Source: JBBDWK01 sp040902885
GTDB taxonomy: Bacteria > Acidobacteriota > Terriglobia > Bryobacterales > Bryobacteraceae
Assembly: GCA_040902885.1 (NCBI GenBank)
Contig: JBBDWK010000057.1
Location: forward strand, 1-64,000
Length of the DNA: 64,000 nt
Direction of reading: 5' to 3'
Shown: positions 29,518 to 38,690 of the stretch, piece after piece
Numbering within the stretch: position 1 is the stretch's first letter
Layout: every line of letters begins with the position of its first letter
Notes under the pieces: model-generated
What the model was told of the DNA's origin: nothing
The model's input: the letters and a program-made list of their open reading frames with translations, nothing else
Databases searched by the model: none
Program-made: the position numbers and the translations under genes

Positions 29518-32500
29518 ATGAAGACCTTCGCGGTCTGGTTGATTGCTTGCACTTTCGTTTTTCCGATCATAGCGCTGGGGCAGGCCACGGGCGTAATCGT
29601 CGGCATGGTTCAGGACTCCTCCGGCGCGATCATTGCGGACGCATCCGTCCTGGCCAGAAACGAGTTGACCGGCCTCGAATGGACCACCGTGTCCGGCCAG
29701 ACCGGACGCTTCAATTTTCCCCGCCTTCCTGTTGGGGAGTATCGCGTGGAGGTTACCCAGGCGGGATTTCGTAAATTCGTTTCCGAGTCCTTCCGGCTGA
29801 ACGTGGACCAGAACCGCGAGGTGACGGTCACCCTCGAGGTCGGTGCGACGAGCGAATCCGTGACGGTTTCGGGTGCGGTCTCGCAAGTGGATACCGTGGG
29901 GGCGACCATCCGTGAGGTAGTCGATGAGAAGCGAATCACGGAGCTGCCGCTGAACGGGCGCAATCCCTTGCAACTGGTCTTGCTGGTTCCTGGAGCGGTG
30001 TCGGCGCCGGGCGCTTCCAATTTGAACCGGAACGACGGCATCTCCGTGAACGGGGGCCGAGGCACGACGACCAATTACATGCTCGACGGCGGCGACAACA
30101 ACGATCCGCAGCAAAACGTAGGGGCGGTGACGCCGAATCCGGACGCCCTGGAAGAGTTCAGCGTGCTGACAAACAACTTCAGCGCGGAGTACGGCCGCAA
30201 CTCCGGAGCGGTGGTGAACGCCGTGACCAAATCCGGCACCAACGAGTTTCACGGGGCGCTGTGGGAGTTCCTGCGTAACGACAGGCTGGACTCGCGCAGC
30301 TTCTTCGGCATCACGAAGAACAAGCTGCGGCGCAACCAGTTTGGCGGCGCGGTCGGCGGTCCCGTCATAAAGAACAAGGCGTTTTTCTTTGGATCCTACG
30401 AGGGCGTGAGGCAGCGCACCGGCGAGACGCGCTCGGGTCTCGTGGTGCCGACGGCCGACGAGCGGGCGGGCAACTTTGCCAACTCCTCGCAACGGCCGCG
30501 CGATCCGCTCACCAACCAGCCGTTCCCGAATGGCGTCATTCCGTCCTCGCGTTTCGATCCAGCGGCCCTAAGATTCATGGATCTTCTTGAAGTGCCGCTG
30601 CCCAATGCCTCGGGCAACCGTTATATCTTCAACCCGCCGGAGTCGTCCGATTCGGGCCAGCTCCTGGGCCGGGGGGATTACGCTCTCACCAACAACCAGC
30701 GTCTGAGCGGGCGGATGTTCCGGACCTGGGCGGACGACTTAGCAGTGGCGGGGATTCCGATCCTCACCTCCGAGGTGAGGTTCGATACCTGGAATCTCAG
30801 CGGGGTGCATACCTGGACCGCATCACCCACGCTGCTGCTGGTTTCTCAGTACACGTGGAACCGCTCGCAAATCGACCGCGGGCCGCTGCCGATCGGCGGG
30901 GGCGAAGGCGTCTCATTCAGGGATATGGGCATCAATGTGGAGAGGGGGGGCCTGGACGCGCTGGGCAAGGATCTGGTGCCGCACTACCGGGGAGCCGTCA
31001 ACGGCTATTGGAACCTGAACCAGGACAACCTGGTGCTGATCGATCGCCCGACGCACCAGTTCCTGGAGAACGTTTCCTGGACAAGGGGATCGCACCTGTT
31101 GAAGTTCGGGGGCGAGTACCGGTGGTCGAAGAGCGACCGGGTGACCGCCAACGGCGTCGATCCGCAATTCACTTTTAATGGCCAGTTCACCGGGAACTCG
31201 TTCTCGGATTTCCTCATCGGACGGCCGCTGCGGTTGACCCAAGGGTCTGTCCGCATCAACCAGATCCGTGCCCAGACCTTCTCGCTGTACTTTCAGGACG
31301 ACTGGAAAGTGCTCCCGAAGTTGAGCCTGAACTTCGGCCTGCGTTACGAGCCGCAGTTTCCGTTCTACTCGGCCGCCGACGAGTTGACGCTCTTCCGGCC
31401 GGGCCTGCAATCGTCGGTCTTCCCCACAGCGCCCCTCGGCATGCTCTACGCCGGCGATGCGAACGTGCCCCGCGGCGGCACGCGGAGCGATGTAAATAAT
31501 CTGGCGCCGAGGTTCGGCTTCGCCTGGAATCCGTTCGGCGGCGGGCGCACCAGCGTGCGCGGGGCGTATGGCATCTTCTACGACCTGCCTCGCTTCCACC
31601 AGGTGAGCCATTTCGTCAACTCGCCACCGTACTCGCTGCAGATCACGCTCAACCAGCCGCGGAGTTTGAGCGATCCCTATGCGGGCGAAGCGAATCCATT
31701 TCCATACGCGCCGCCGTCTACTCCGGAACAAAAGGCGGCCTACCAGTTCCTGCTGCCGGCGACGGTGGGGCTGAGCGTGGACCCGGACTTCGCCGCGCCC
31801 TATGTGCAGCAATGGAACCTGAACGTCCAGCACGAGGTGGCTCAGGGGTACGTTGTGACGGCGGCCTACCTTGGCACCAAGGGGACGCGCCTGCCGATCC
31901 GCCGCGAGCTGAACCCCGCCATCTTCCGCCCGGGCGCCACGGTCGGCAATATCAACGCCCGGCGGATATACGCTCCCGACTACGCCAGCATCATCAGTTA
32001 CGAGAACGTCATTAACTCCACCTATCACGCCTTCCAGCTCACGCTCAACAAGCGCTTCTCGCAGGGCTTCACAGTGCTTGCGAGCTACAACTTCGCAAAG
32101 TCGATCGACGGCATGTCGCTCGATGTGGACGGCTTCAATGGACAGGACCCGCTGAACATGCAGGCCGATAAGGCTCTATCGGACTTCGATGTGCGGCACC
32201 GCGTGGTGACTTCATTTCTGTGGGAGATTCCGAGCCCGAGAGCCGGGATCGCGCGGTGGGTGCTGGGCGGGTGGCAGGCCAACGGCATCCTGATCGCGCA
32301 GGCCGGTACGCCGTTCACAGTGACCAGCGGCCAGGATCGCGCGCTATCCGGGGTGGGGACGCAGCGCCCGGACGTAATCGGCGACCCGAAGCTGGACACC
32401 GGCCGCTCCCGGGATGCGCTGATGGTGGGCTACTTCGACCCGTCGCAGTTCGTTCTGCCGCTGGCCGGAAGTTACGGAAATGGGGGACGCAACCTGCTGA

Positions 32501-32715
32501 TAGGGCCTGGCGACTATAACCTGGACTTCGCGTTGTTCAAGAAGTTTACCATCCGCGAAGGCTGGCAACTGCAATATCGCTGGGAGATGTTCAACGCGTT
32601 CAACCACGCGAACCTAAGCAACCCACGCAGCAATATTGGCGTCGCGCGGCCCGGGCAAATCGATACGACCAGCGGCCCGCGCGTCATGCAGATGGGCCTG
32701 CGGCTGAAGTTTTAA
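29518..32715 (+). CDS. TonB-dependent receptor with carboxypeptidase-regulatory-like N-terminus
   Basis: The 1,065-residue outer-membrane protein has a signal peptide (1-20). A carboxypeptidase-regulatory-like beta-sandwich (about 25-105) follows, then a plug domain starting near ITELPLNGRNP, and a large beta-barrel that ends in the aromatic residue of GLRLKF. This architecture is the typical one for acidobacterial Oar/OmpA-like receptors, which take up large substrates using the TonB system. The substrate is probably an oligosaccharide or peptide and is not decided. A GGGGGTGTGGAG stretch precedes the ATG at 29518. It follows a PIG-L gene, which may point to an amino-sugar-rich glycan. Confidence 0.93.
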   Translation: MKTFAVWLIACTFVFPIIALGQATGVIVGMVQDSSGAIIADASVLARNELTGLEWTTVSGQTGRFNFPRLPVGEYRVEVTQAGFRKFVSESFRLNVDQNREVTVTLEVGATSESVTVSGAVSQVDTVGATIREVVDEKRITELPLNGRNPLQLVLLVPGAVSAPGASNLNRNDGISVNGGRGTTTNYMLDGGDNNDPQQNVGAVTPNPDALEEFSVLTNNFSAEYGRNSGAVVNAVTKSGTNEFHGALWEFLRNDRLDSRSFFGITKNKLRRNQFGGAVGGPVIKNKAFFFGSYEGVRQRTGETRSGLVVPTADERAGNFANSSQRPRDPLTNQPFPNGVIPSSRFDPAALRFMDLLEVPLPNASGNRYIFNPPESSDSGQLLGRGDYALTNNQRLSGRMFRTWADDLAVAGIPILTSEVRFDTWNLSGVHTWTASPTLLLVSQYTWNRSQIDRGPLPIGGGEGVSFRDMGINVERGGLDALGKDLVPHYRGAVNGYWNLNQDNLVLIDRPTHQFLENVSWTRGSHLLKFGGEYRWSKSDRVTANGVDPQFTFNGQFTGNSFSDFLIGRPLRLTQGSVRINQIRAQTFSLYFQDDWKVLPKLSLNFGLRYEPQFPFYSAADELTLFRPGLQSSVFPTAPLGMLYAGDANVPRGGTRSDVNNLAPRFGFAWNPFGGGRTSVRGAYGIFYDLPRFHQVSHFVNSPPYSLQITLNQPRSLSDPYAGEANPFPYAPPSTPEQKAAYQFLLPATVGLSVDPDFAAPYVQQWNLNVQHEVAQGYVVTAAYLGTKGTRLPIRRELNPAIFRPGATVGNINARRIYAPDYASIISYENVINSTYHAFQLTLNKRFSQGFTVLASYNFAKSIDGMSLDVDGFNGQDPLNMQADKALSDFDVRHRVVTSFLWEIPSPRAGIARWVLGGWQANGILIAQAGTPFTVTSGQDRALSGVGTQRPDVIGDPKLDTGRSRDALMVGYFDPSQFVLPLAGSYGNGGRNLLIGPGDYNLDFALFKKFTIREGWQLQYRWEMFNAFNHANLSNPRSNIGVARPGQIDTTSGPRVMQMGLRLKF

Positions 32716-32795
32716 GAGCGGATCGGTTTCTGGTCTAAATTTAGATACGGTAGGTGTAGCTGGGCGATTCTGCCTTTTAATGGAATGGGAGCGCT

Positions 32796-33158
32796 TCAAA
32801 GCGGCAGCCATCTGCGTCGGATCTTCTCATGGTCGACAACGACAATCGAACGTGGCATCTCAGCATGGTCGACGACCATCAGGACACGCCGAACGCACTG
32901 AAGACTTTCCGCCTCGCTGTAGTTCCCTCCTCGCAGCAGAATGAGTCCCGGTCCGTTCGTTCTCATAATTGCCAACAGTCTGGGAAAGTCAAGATCGGCC
33001 GTTATAACTACGCGCCCTTGCTCCAATGCAAGTTGAAGAATCTCTTCATCCGGAGCCTTGTTCAGCGACAGCTCGCTCGCATGCGCCGCATCATGTCCTT
33101 CTGTCCGAAGGAAGTGCGCCACTTGTGGCGACAAGGCCATATCGACCAGAAACTTCAT
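32796..33158 (-). CDS. DUF5615 PIN-like toxin
   Basis: The 120-residue protein has the N-terminal MKFLVDMALSPQ, the ITADLDF and the VVVDHEKIRRR segments of the DUF5615 PIN-like nuclease family. Asp6 and the acidic residues of ITADLDF would bind metal. It should act as the toxin of the pair with the DUF433 protein encoded just upstream, whose gene it overlaps by ATGA (33155-33158). The RNA target is not known. It follows the usual antitoxin-first order. Confidence 0.9.
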   Translation of the reverse strand: MKFLVDMALSPQVAHFLRTEGHDAAHASELSLNKAPDEEILQLALEQGRVVITADLDFPRLLAIMRTNGPGLILLRGGNYSEAESLQCVRRVLMVVDHAEMPRSIVVVDHEKIRRRWLPL

Positions 33159-33379
33159 CTGGCCAGTTCGATGGTTTCATCCTCGGCAAGGAAAGCCGCG
33201 TAGCGCAGGGCTTCATCGATGTCTTCCGGTTCAAGGTAAGGATACGCTTTCAGGATCGACTCCTTGGTCTCGCCGGCCGCAAGCAATCCAAGCAACCGGG
33301 AAACGGGAAAGCGGAGGTTGCGAATGCATGGCTTGCCGGTCGCTACGACTGGGTTCGTTGTGATTCGCTCGAAGCGCAC
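33155..33379 (-). CDS. DUF433 antitoxin
   Basis: The 74-residue protein is a DUF433 protein with a helix-turn-helix-like fold. The family marks are GKPCIRNLRFPVSRLLGLLA, followed by the ILKAYPYLEPEDIDEAL helix. It would neutralise the DUF5615 toxin and repress their shared promoter. The two genes overlap by four bases with the antitoxin first. Two more DUF433 genes lie near 43 kb. Confidence 0.9.
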   Translation of the reverse strand: MRFERITTNPVVATGKPCIRNLRFPVSRLLGLLAAGETKESILKAYPYLEPEDIDEALRYAAFLAEDETIELAR

Positions 33380-33432
33380 TGAATGCCTTTCTCAGACCAT
33401 GTTAGCGAAGTGAGAGGCAGGCGCGCTGCCTA

Positions 33433-34881
33433 CTACGCCGGCTTCGCGAACACGCGCCGGTACACCACGGCGCCTCTCACATCGCGATGTTCGACCACGA
33501 GGTGATTCTCAGGCTCGTCCGGGTTGACCGCCAGCGCGACGAAGCCGCCCTTGATGCGCAGGAACTGGTGATAGCGCTTGTCCTCGCCGCGGCTGGGCGG
33601 CACGGCGTGCTCATCGCTAGCCGGACCGCAGCAGAACTCGTGCAGACCGGTCTCGGGATCGACCGAGTGATATTGCCAGTGGCGGTCACCGTTCATGACG
33701 ATCACGCGGCCCGCAAGGTTGTCGCGAATCCACTGCCGGAATTCGCGGCCCTCGGTGGCGAAGGCCGGGTTGGCGTGGTTGTCGTTCTTGCGCGCGTGGT
33801 CCGGCCCGATCACCGGGTTTGGATTCACGACGATCTTCCAGCCGGCCGTGCTCGCTAGTAGCGAGTCTTTGAGCCACCTCTTCTGCTCCGCGCCCCAGAT
33901 CGACTTCGCGGGCCCGTCCTCAGCGTCGTTCGGCGAGCGGTAGTCGCGCGCCTCCGGCAGCCAGACCTCCAGCGCGGAGCCCCAGCGGAACCGGCGGTAC
34001 AACGGCTCGCCCGAGCGCGGCAACGGCGCCTGCTCGCGGAACACTCCCTGGCCTTCCTCGAAGCGGAAGGGCGCCATCTTGGGTGTGGCTCTGCCGGGCC
34101 AGCTATCGTCGGAATAGGCGTCGTGGTCGTCCTTCTGGAAATAAGTGCCGACGCTGCGCAGGCACGAAGAGATGGTGGGCAGGCTGTACATGCGCTGCCA
34201 GTGATAGCGGGCCGTGGCGACGCTGTTGACGATGGGATCCTCGGAATCGTAATAGACGTTATCGCCGCAGGAGACGAGAAAATCCGGATTGAACTTTTGA
34301 ATCGCCTCGTAGATCCAGAAGCCGTCCTCGCGGTCCTGACGGCAGTACATCTGGCAGCTCGAAAGGGCCATCTTTACGCTGGCCGCCTGAGACTCCTGGG
34401 GAGCAGTGCGGAAAGCGCCGGTCAGCGGGCCATCCTCGCGCTTGCTGCGGGCGGCGCGGGTCTCCACCGTGTAGCGGTACTCGGTCGAGGGCTTCAGCCC
34501 TTGAAGGCGAAAGTGGTGGATGAAATCTGTTTGCGGGCCAACTTCCACCCATTCAGTGACCTGTTTCCGGTCGCGGCCCGACTGCGCTTCCACGGTCGCG
34601 CGAACGAGTCCTTCCTCCCCGGTGCAAACGCCTTCGAGCGCATTGATGTCTTCGCCGGGCTTCAGCGTGAACGCTTTCGGGCTGTGGCCCTTGCGGACGA
34701 TGCCGCTGTTCAGGCGCTGCGCCGCCTGGGTGCGCCGCGTCCAGAGGACCGCCGAAGATGCCGTCATCTCGCCCACCTTCACGCCGGTCGCCTGGCGCGT
34801 CTCAGGTTGGTTCTGTCCGTAAAGAGAAGCCCCGGCAAGGGCAACGCCGAGCGCTTCGCGTCTGGTTGGCAATCGATTCAT
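33433..34881 (-). CDS. PhoD-like alkaline phosphatase family protein
   Basis: The 482-residue protein has a twin-arginine signal (TRREALGVALAGA) and a fibronectin-like N-terminal domain (about 30-160). A PhoD-like metallophosphatase domain follows, with SCGDNVYYDSEDP, QKDDHDAY and NGDRHWQYHS as metal-binding motifs. PhoD enzymes cleave phosphodiesters and phosphomonoesters outside the cytoplasm, using Ca and Fe. The gene starts 17 bases after the stop of a truncated symporter copy. This suggests that it was once the last gene of the xseB-ispA-tlyA-nadK-symporter operon and has been cut off from it by the helicase island. Confidence 0.9.
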   Translation of the reverse strand: MNRLPTRREALGVALAGASLYGQNQPETRQATGVKVGEMTASSAVLWTRRTQAAQRLNSGIVRKGHSPKAFTLKPGEDINALEGVCTGEEGLVRATVEAQSGRDRKQVTEWVEVGPQTDFIHHFRLQGLKPSTEYRYTVETRAARSKREDGPLTGAFRTAPQESQAASVKMALSSCQMYCRQDREDGFWIYEAIQKFNPDFLVSCGDNVYYDSEDPIVNSVATARYHWQRMYSLPTISSCLRSVGTYFQKDDHDAYSDDSWPGRATPKMAPFRFEEGQGVFREQAPLPRSGEPLYRRFRWGSALEVWLPEARDYRSPNDAEDGPAKSIWGAEQKRWLKDSLLASTAGWKIVVNPNPVIGPDHARKNDNHANPAFATEGREFRQWIRDNLAGRVIVMNGDRHWQYHSVDPETGLHEFCCGPASDEHAVPPSRGEDKRYHQFLRIKGGFVALAVNPDEPENHLVVEHRDVRGAVVYRRVFAKPA

Positions 34882-34898
34882 GAAGTCACCCCTTCGAG

Positions 34899-35839
34899 CT
34901 AAACCGCAACAGGCTCTTTCTTAAAGCGCTCGCCTTCCCATCGGGCCACCACGGCCGTCGCCAGGCAGTTTCCCAACACGTTGACCGATGTGCGAGCCAT
35001 GTCCATCACCGCGTCGATTCCGAGCAGCACCGCCGCCCCCTCGGCCGGCAGGTTGAAGCTCGCCAGCGTTCCCGCCAGTATAACCAACGCCGCCCGAGGC
35101 ACGCCCGCCACTCCCTTACTTGTCAGCATGAGCGTGAGCATCATGAGGAGCTGGTCCCCGAAGGTCATCGCGATGCCCGCCGCCTGCGCGACGAAGACGC
35201 TGGCCAGCGAGAGATAGAGCGTAGTGCCGTCCAGATTGAAACTGTAGCCGGCCGGCATGACGAAGGCCACAATGTGGCGCGGCACGCCGAACCGCTCCAT
35301 GTTCTCCAGCGCGCGGGGCAACGCCGCTTCGCTCGACGCCGTGGAGAATGCAATCAGGAATGGCTCCTTCACGGCCTGCACGAAGCGCGCGAGCGGGATG
35401 CCCGCCAGCAGGACGATGCCGCCCAATACGAAGACAACGAATACCGCCTGCGCGGCCCACATGGTGGCGATCAGCTTGCCGAGACCGGACAGCACTCCCA
35501 GCCCTCTCGTGCCCACGGTGACCGCGATGGCCGCGCCGACGCCGAACGGCGCGAGATACATCACGTACTTGGTGAACTGGAACATCACCTCGGCCAGCGA
35601 TTCGGCGAAGGCCACCACGGGCGCGGCTTTTTCGCCGATGGCCGCGCAGGCCGCTCCGAAGATGAGAGAGAAGACCACGATCTGCAACACATCGCCGCGC
35701 GCCATCGCGTCGATGACGCTCGCGGGGAAGACGTGCTCCAGAATTGTGCCCGCCGATTGCCTCACTTGCGGGACGGCGGCTTCCTCGGCAGTCTGCTCCA
35801 GGCGCATCCCTTCGCCCGGCCGCACCAGATTCACCGCGC
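34899..35839 (-). pseudogene. Truncated 3' copy of the glutamate/dicarboxylate symporter gene
   Basis: This is the last three-quarters of a symporter gene whose full copy lies at 38691-39914. It has the family motifs AFSTASSEAALP, GYSFNLDGTTLY and MARTSVNVLGN but lacks the first membrane helices and a proper start. The homology ends abruptly at 35839, and the frame meets a stop codon within about ten codons upstream. The C-terminal tail is EPVAV, where the complete copy has DAVRV, although both stop at the matching position. Any translation would have to begin at GTG 35834, so it is probably silent. Confidence 0.9.
34915..35839. repeat. 925-bp direct repeat, copy A
   Basis: Aligned by eye with 38707-39631 at a constant offset of 3,792 bases and without gaps, there are three mismatches. 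They are at 34950, 34976 and 35829, leaving 852 identical bases in a row. The unit between repeat starts is 3,792 bases. Confidence 0.93.
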
Positions 35840-35902
35840 TCGGCTTCGATACCGACCCTCTCTAATCGCTTCTTGATATCGAGGGGAGCAAGCTTGGGGC
35901 GT

Positions 35903-35908
35903 TATAAT
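35903..35908 (+). promoter_or_regulatory. Candidate -10 box of the helicase gene
   Basis: A consensus TATAAT lies 28 bases upstream of the ATG of the helicase fusion, giving a leader of about 22 bases. No convincing -35 hexamer is found at the normal spacing; TTGATA upstream is about 24 bases away. No ribosome site is seen before the ATG. Confidence 0.4.
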
Positions 35909-35936
35909 GACAACTCGTTGATTTTCAACCTTCGGT

Positions 35937-38513
35937 ATGCGGATCGCGTGTCTAGGCTGGGGTTCGTTGGTCTGGCAGCCAGGAACTTTGCCTATTCGGG
36001 ACCAATGGTTTAGCGACGGTCCGTCCCTGCCTATTGAATTTGCACGGCAGTCGAGCAACGGTTGTATAACATTGGTGATCGCGCCGCATGAGAACGTTCC
36101 GCTCGTTCGAACGTTGTGGGCCCCGCTAACTCTAGATGATGTGGAAGCGGCACGCGTCGCCCTCGCAGCGCGTGAGCGCATACCTCCTATGAATAGGTAT
36201 ACCCACATTGGGGTCTGGAGAGGAGGATCCGGCCAAACAGACGTTGAGTCTCGAATAGGGCAGTGGGCCGACCGGCTCGGTCTGGATGCGGTCGTTTGGA
36301 CGGCGCTCCCCGCGAAGATCGGTGAAGAAGAAAGGTATCCAGGCTACAGAGAAGTTCTTGGGTACCTAGGGAGCCTGACCGGTGAAACTCTTGAGCGAGC
36401 AGAGGAATACGTCCGCAAGGCACCCACACAGATTGACACCCCTTATCGAAGGGCGCTCGCACGCGATCTAAGGTGGACTCCTACTACGGCAGACGACGCC
36501 CCACTGGAACCGGGGCTCATTCCACGGCGCCGCGAAGTACTCGAAGCAATACAAGCGGAGCGTGAGCGCTCGCTAATCCCGTTCCGATTCATCGTTCAGC
36601 GAGTGATCCAGAACGGCCCTGTTACGAAACTCGTCGTAGAACCTACTGACGAGCGACGACCTGTTGACGAAGAACTGGAAGGCCGCCCGGCAGAATGGCA
36701 GGCTGGCCATGCCAATATTCTTTCTGTTATCCCGACTCGGAATGTGATAAATCTCCGCTTCGTCGGGGGGGCTTTACCTAACCAAGGGGGAGAAATCCTC
36801 GTCCGGCCGATGGACTACCTGGAGAAGGTCAAAATCGAATGGGCAGGTAACGCCGGTGCTCGCGCCGCGTTCATTTGGCTTGATCAAGAAAACGATGAAG
36901 TCGCTCCGCAAGAGGAGCTTGACTCGTCACGGTTTCCATGGCTTCGGCAAAAACAAAGGGACGCCTTCAAGCTTACTGCTTGGCGCAGAGGCTTTCTTTG
37001 GGGACCACCAGGCACAGGAAAGACCACAACACTTGGCTGTATCCTTGCTCAATATGCTTCTCAATACCCTGAGAGGCGCATTCTTCTCCTGTCGTCGACT
37101 AACACTGCGGTCGATCATGCGATTGTCGCCGTCGACAAGGCTTTCGAATCCCTCCTTGCCACGGGCCTCCCTGTTGAAGAAACCCGTCAAAGCTGCAAGA
37201 GGATAGGGCTTCACTTCATCGCGGCACACTTCACCGGTCGCGACCATCTTCTGCCAGGTATTCCCGCAGAACTTATTGCGACGCTTTCAGAGGTCGAAGC
37301 TCGAAGACCTGATCCAATACTTGATTTAGATTACTTCCAGTGGAAATCTGAATATGAAGACATCCAAAGCCGGATCAGGGAGAAGATTCGACAGGATCTG
37401 TGCGCTTGCCGTCTCGTAGCCATGACCGTCACTCGCGCCGTTCACGTGCTCCCTGACTTGCAGAATCTCCACTACGATCTAGTGGTATTTGATGAAGCCA
37501 GTCAACTCGGAAAGGCGTATGCAGCGCTCTTAGCTCCTCTCGGTAAATGCGCTCTCCTCGCGGGCGATCCTGAGCAAATCGCCCCAGTAATACGGGCCGA
37601 GGACCTACCTCTGGTACAGCACTGGATGGGCGAGTCGCCGTTCTCAATGATGGATGCCGATCACGGTTCGACATGCCTTCTCGACGAGCAGAATCGGATG
37701 GCTCAACCAATTTGCAAGGTCGTGAGCGAACTCTTTTACCGCAGCCGACTAAAAGTAGCTGCTGATGCAACAGAGAATCCGGAATGGCTCGCAGAACGTA
37801 CTGCCATCGATGTTGCCGGACTCGGGACAGGTAACCTATTCGTAAGGGAGATCCAGCAGGAAGCTGTGGCCGCGGACACGGGATGGTACCGCCCAATGTC
37901 ACGCGACTTCATTTGCCACACGATATTGTGCCTTATTCAGCACGAAGACCCGTCGTCGATATTGGTGGTGACGCCGTTTCGCGCTCAGCGTCGTGAGATT
38001 AAGTCGAAGCTCCATCAGCTCGGGATTCACGGCGTTGACGTCAGCACCGTACATCGCGCACAAGGGGGCGAGCGTCGTACAATTTTCTTCGATCCCGTCT
38101 GCGGCGAACGGCTATCGGTTTTCGGCGACTATGGGCGCCGACTGATAAACGTCGCGCTCAGCAGAGCGCAGACCCGGCTCGTGATCACGGTGTCACGAGG
38201 AGATCGCCTGAATCCTTTTCTTGAGTTGGTCGCCTACCACGCGACGAATACTCAGCCCGAACAGGCGGTGTCCGAAGTCGAACTTGCGCCGCAAGTGCAG
38301 GAAGGCGTGCCTCCGCTCGCTGCAATTGTTATCGATCAGCATTTCCCAATCGGTTACGAGAACACGATCACTTTATATCGTGGCCAGCGCGCTCAGATCT
38401 GGCAGACACATAACGGCGGTGTTAGTTTCACGATTCTTTTACTCGACGCCACGCCCATCCGTCGGCTACAGCTCAATACTCAATGGTGTCGCGACCACTT
38501 GGACCGGCTGTAA
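35937..38513 (+). CDS. UPF1-like SF1 helicase fused to an N-terminal GGCT-like domain
   Basis: The 858-residue protein has three parts. Residues 1-175 open with RIACLGWGSLVWQ and continue with LPIEFARQ, DAVVWTALP and YVRKAPTQI. This resembles a family of stand-alone hypothetical proteins that look like gamma-glutamyl cyclotransferase-fold proteins; the assignment is tentative. Residues 200-330 are a linker, perhaps an OB-type domain. Residues 335-765 are a complete UPF1/Dna2-like SF1 helicase: Q motif LRQKQRDAF, Walker A GPPGTGKT (356-363), Ia STNTAVD, II DEAS (519-522), III GDPEQIAP (543-550), IV EQNRM, V STVHRAQGGE and VI NVALSRAQTR. The tail (770-858) is unassigned. It should unwind or move along nucleic acid. 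Codon and base use differ from the neighbours, which suggests transfer. Confidence 0.85.
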   Translation: MRIACLGWGSLVWQPGTLPIRDQWFSDGPSLPIEFARQSSNGCITLVIAPHENVPLVRTLWAPLTLDDVEAARVALAARERIPPMNRYTHIGVWRGGSGQTDVESRIGQWADRLGLDAVVWTALPAKIGEEERYPGYREVLGYLGSLTGETLERAEEYVRKAPTQIDTPYRRALARDLRWTPTTADDAPLEPGLIPRRREVLEAIQAERERSLIPFRFIVQRVIQNGPVTKLVVEPTDERRPVDEELEGRPAEWQAGHANILSVIPTRNVINLRFVGGALPNQGGEILVRPMDYLEKVKIEWAGNAGARAAFIWLDQENDEVAPQEELDSSRFPWLRQKQRDAFKLTAWRRGFLWGPPGTGKTTTLGCILAQYASQYPERRILLLSSTNTAVDHAIVAVDKAFESLLATGLPVEETRQSCKRIGLHFIAAHFTGRDHLLPGIPAELIATLSEVEARRPDPILDLDYFQWKSEYEDIQSRIREKIRQDLCACRLVAMTVTRAVHVLPDLQNLHYDLVVFDEASQLGKAYAALLAPLGKCALLAGDPEQIAPVIRAEDLPLVQHWMGESPFSMMDADHGSTCLLDEQNRMAQPICKVVSELFYRSRLKVAADATENPEWLAERTAIDVAGLGTGNLFVREIQQEAVAADTGWYRPMSRDFICHTILCLIQHEDPSSILVVTPFRAQRREIKSKLHQLGIHGVDVSTVHRAQGGERRTIFFDPVCGERLSVFGDYGRRLINVALSRAQTRLVITVSRGDRLNPFLELVAYHATNTQPEQAVSEVELAPQVQEGVPPLAAIVIDQHFPIGYENTITLYRGQRAQIWQTHNGGVSFTILLLDATPIRRLQLNTQWCRDHLDRL

Positions 38514-38563
38514 GCAGTTCCAAATCTAGTACGTCACACAGACCAATGGTTATCTTATGATCA

Positions 38564-38652
38564 ACAACCGCTCGCTCACGGTCGCGGCGCTGCTAAAACT
38601 AGAAGTTGCACGACGATAAACAGTTGCAGAGCCGGGCGCGTAAGCAAGCTTC
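38564..38652. repeat. BIME-like inverted repeat, copy 2
   Basis: The left arm at 38564-38592 has the core CGCTCGCTCACGGTCGCGGC, the same core as at 11254-11330. The right arm at 38626-38652 is a degenerate copy in the opposite orientation. They could form a hairpin with a loop of about 33 bases. It sits between the helicase stop and the end of the complete symporter gene, at a convergent junction. Confidence 0.65.
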
Positions 38653-38690
38653 TGGTGCCACTTCTTTCGCGCGGCTCCGGGATCCAACCC

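Noticed and set aside
32733..32744. Short palindrome TCTAAATTTAGA after the TonB receptor gene
   Set aside because: It is only 12 bases with no poly-T tail and no relation to a promoter, so chance is the best explanation.
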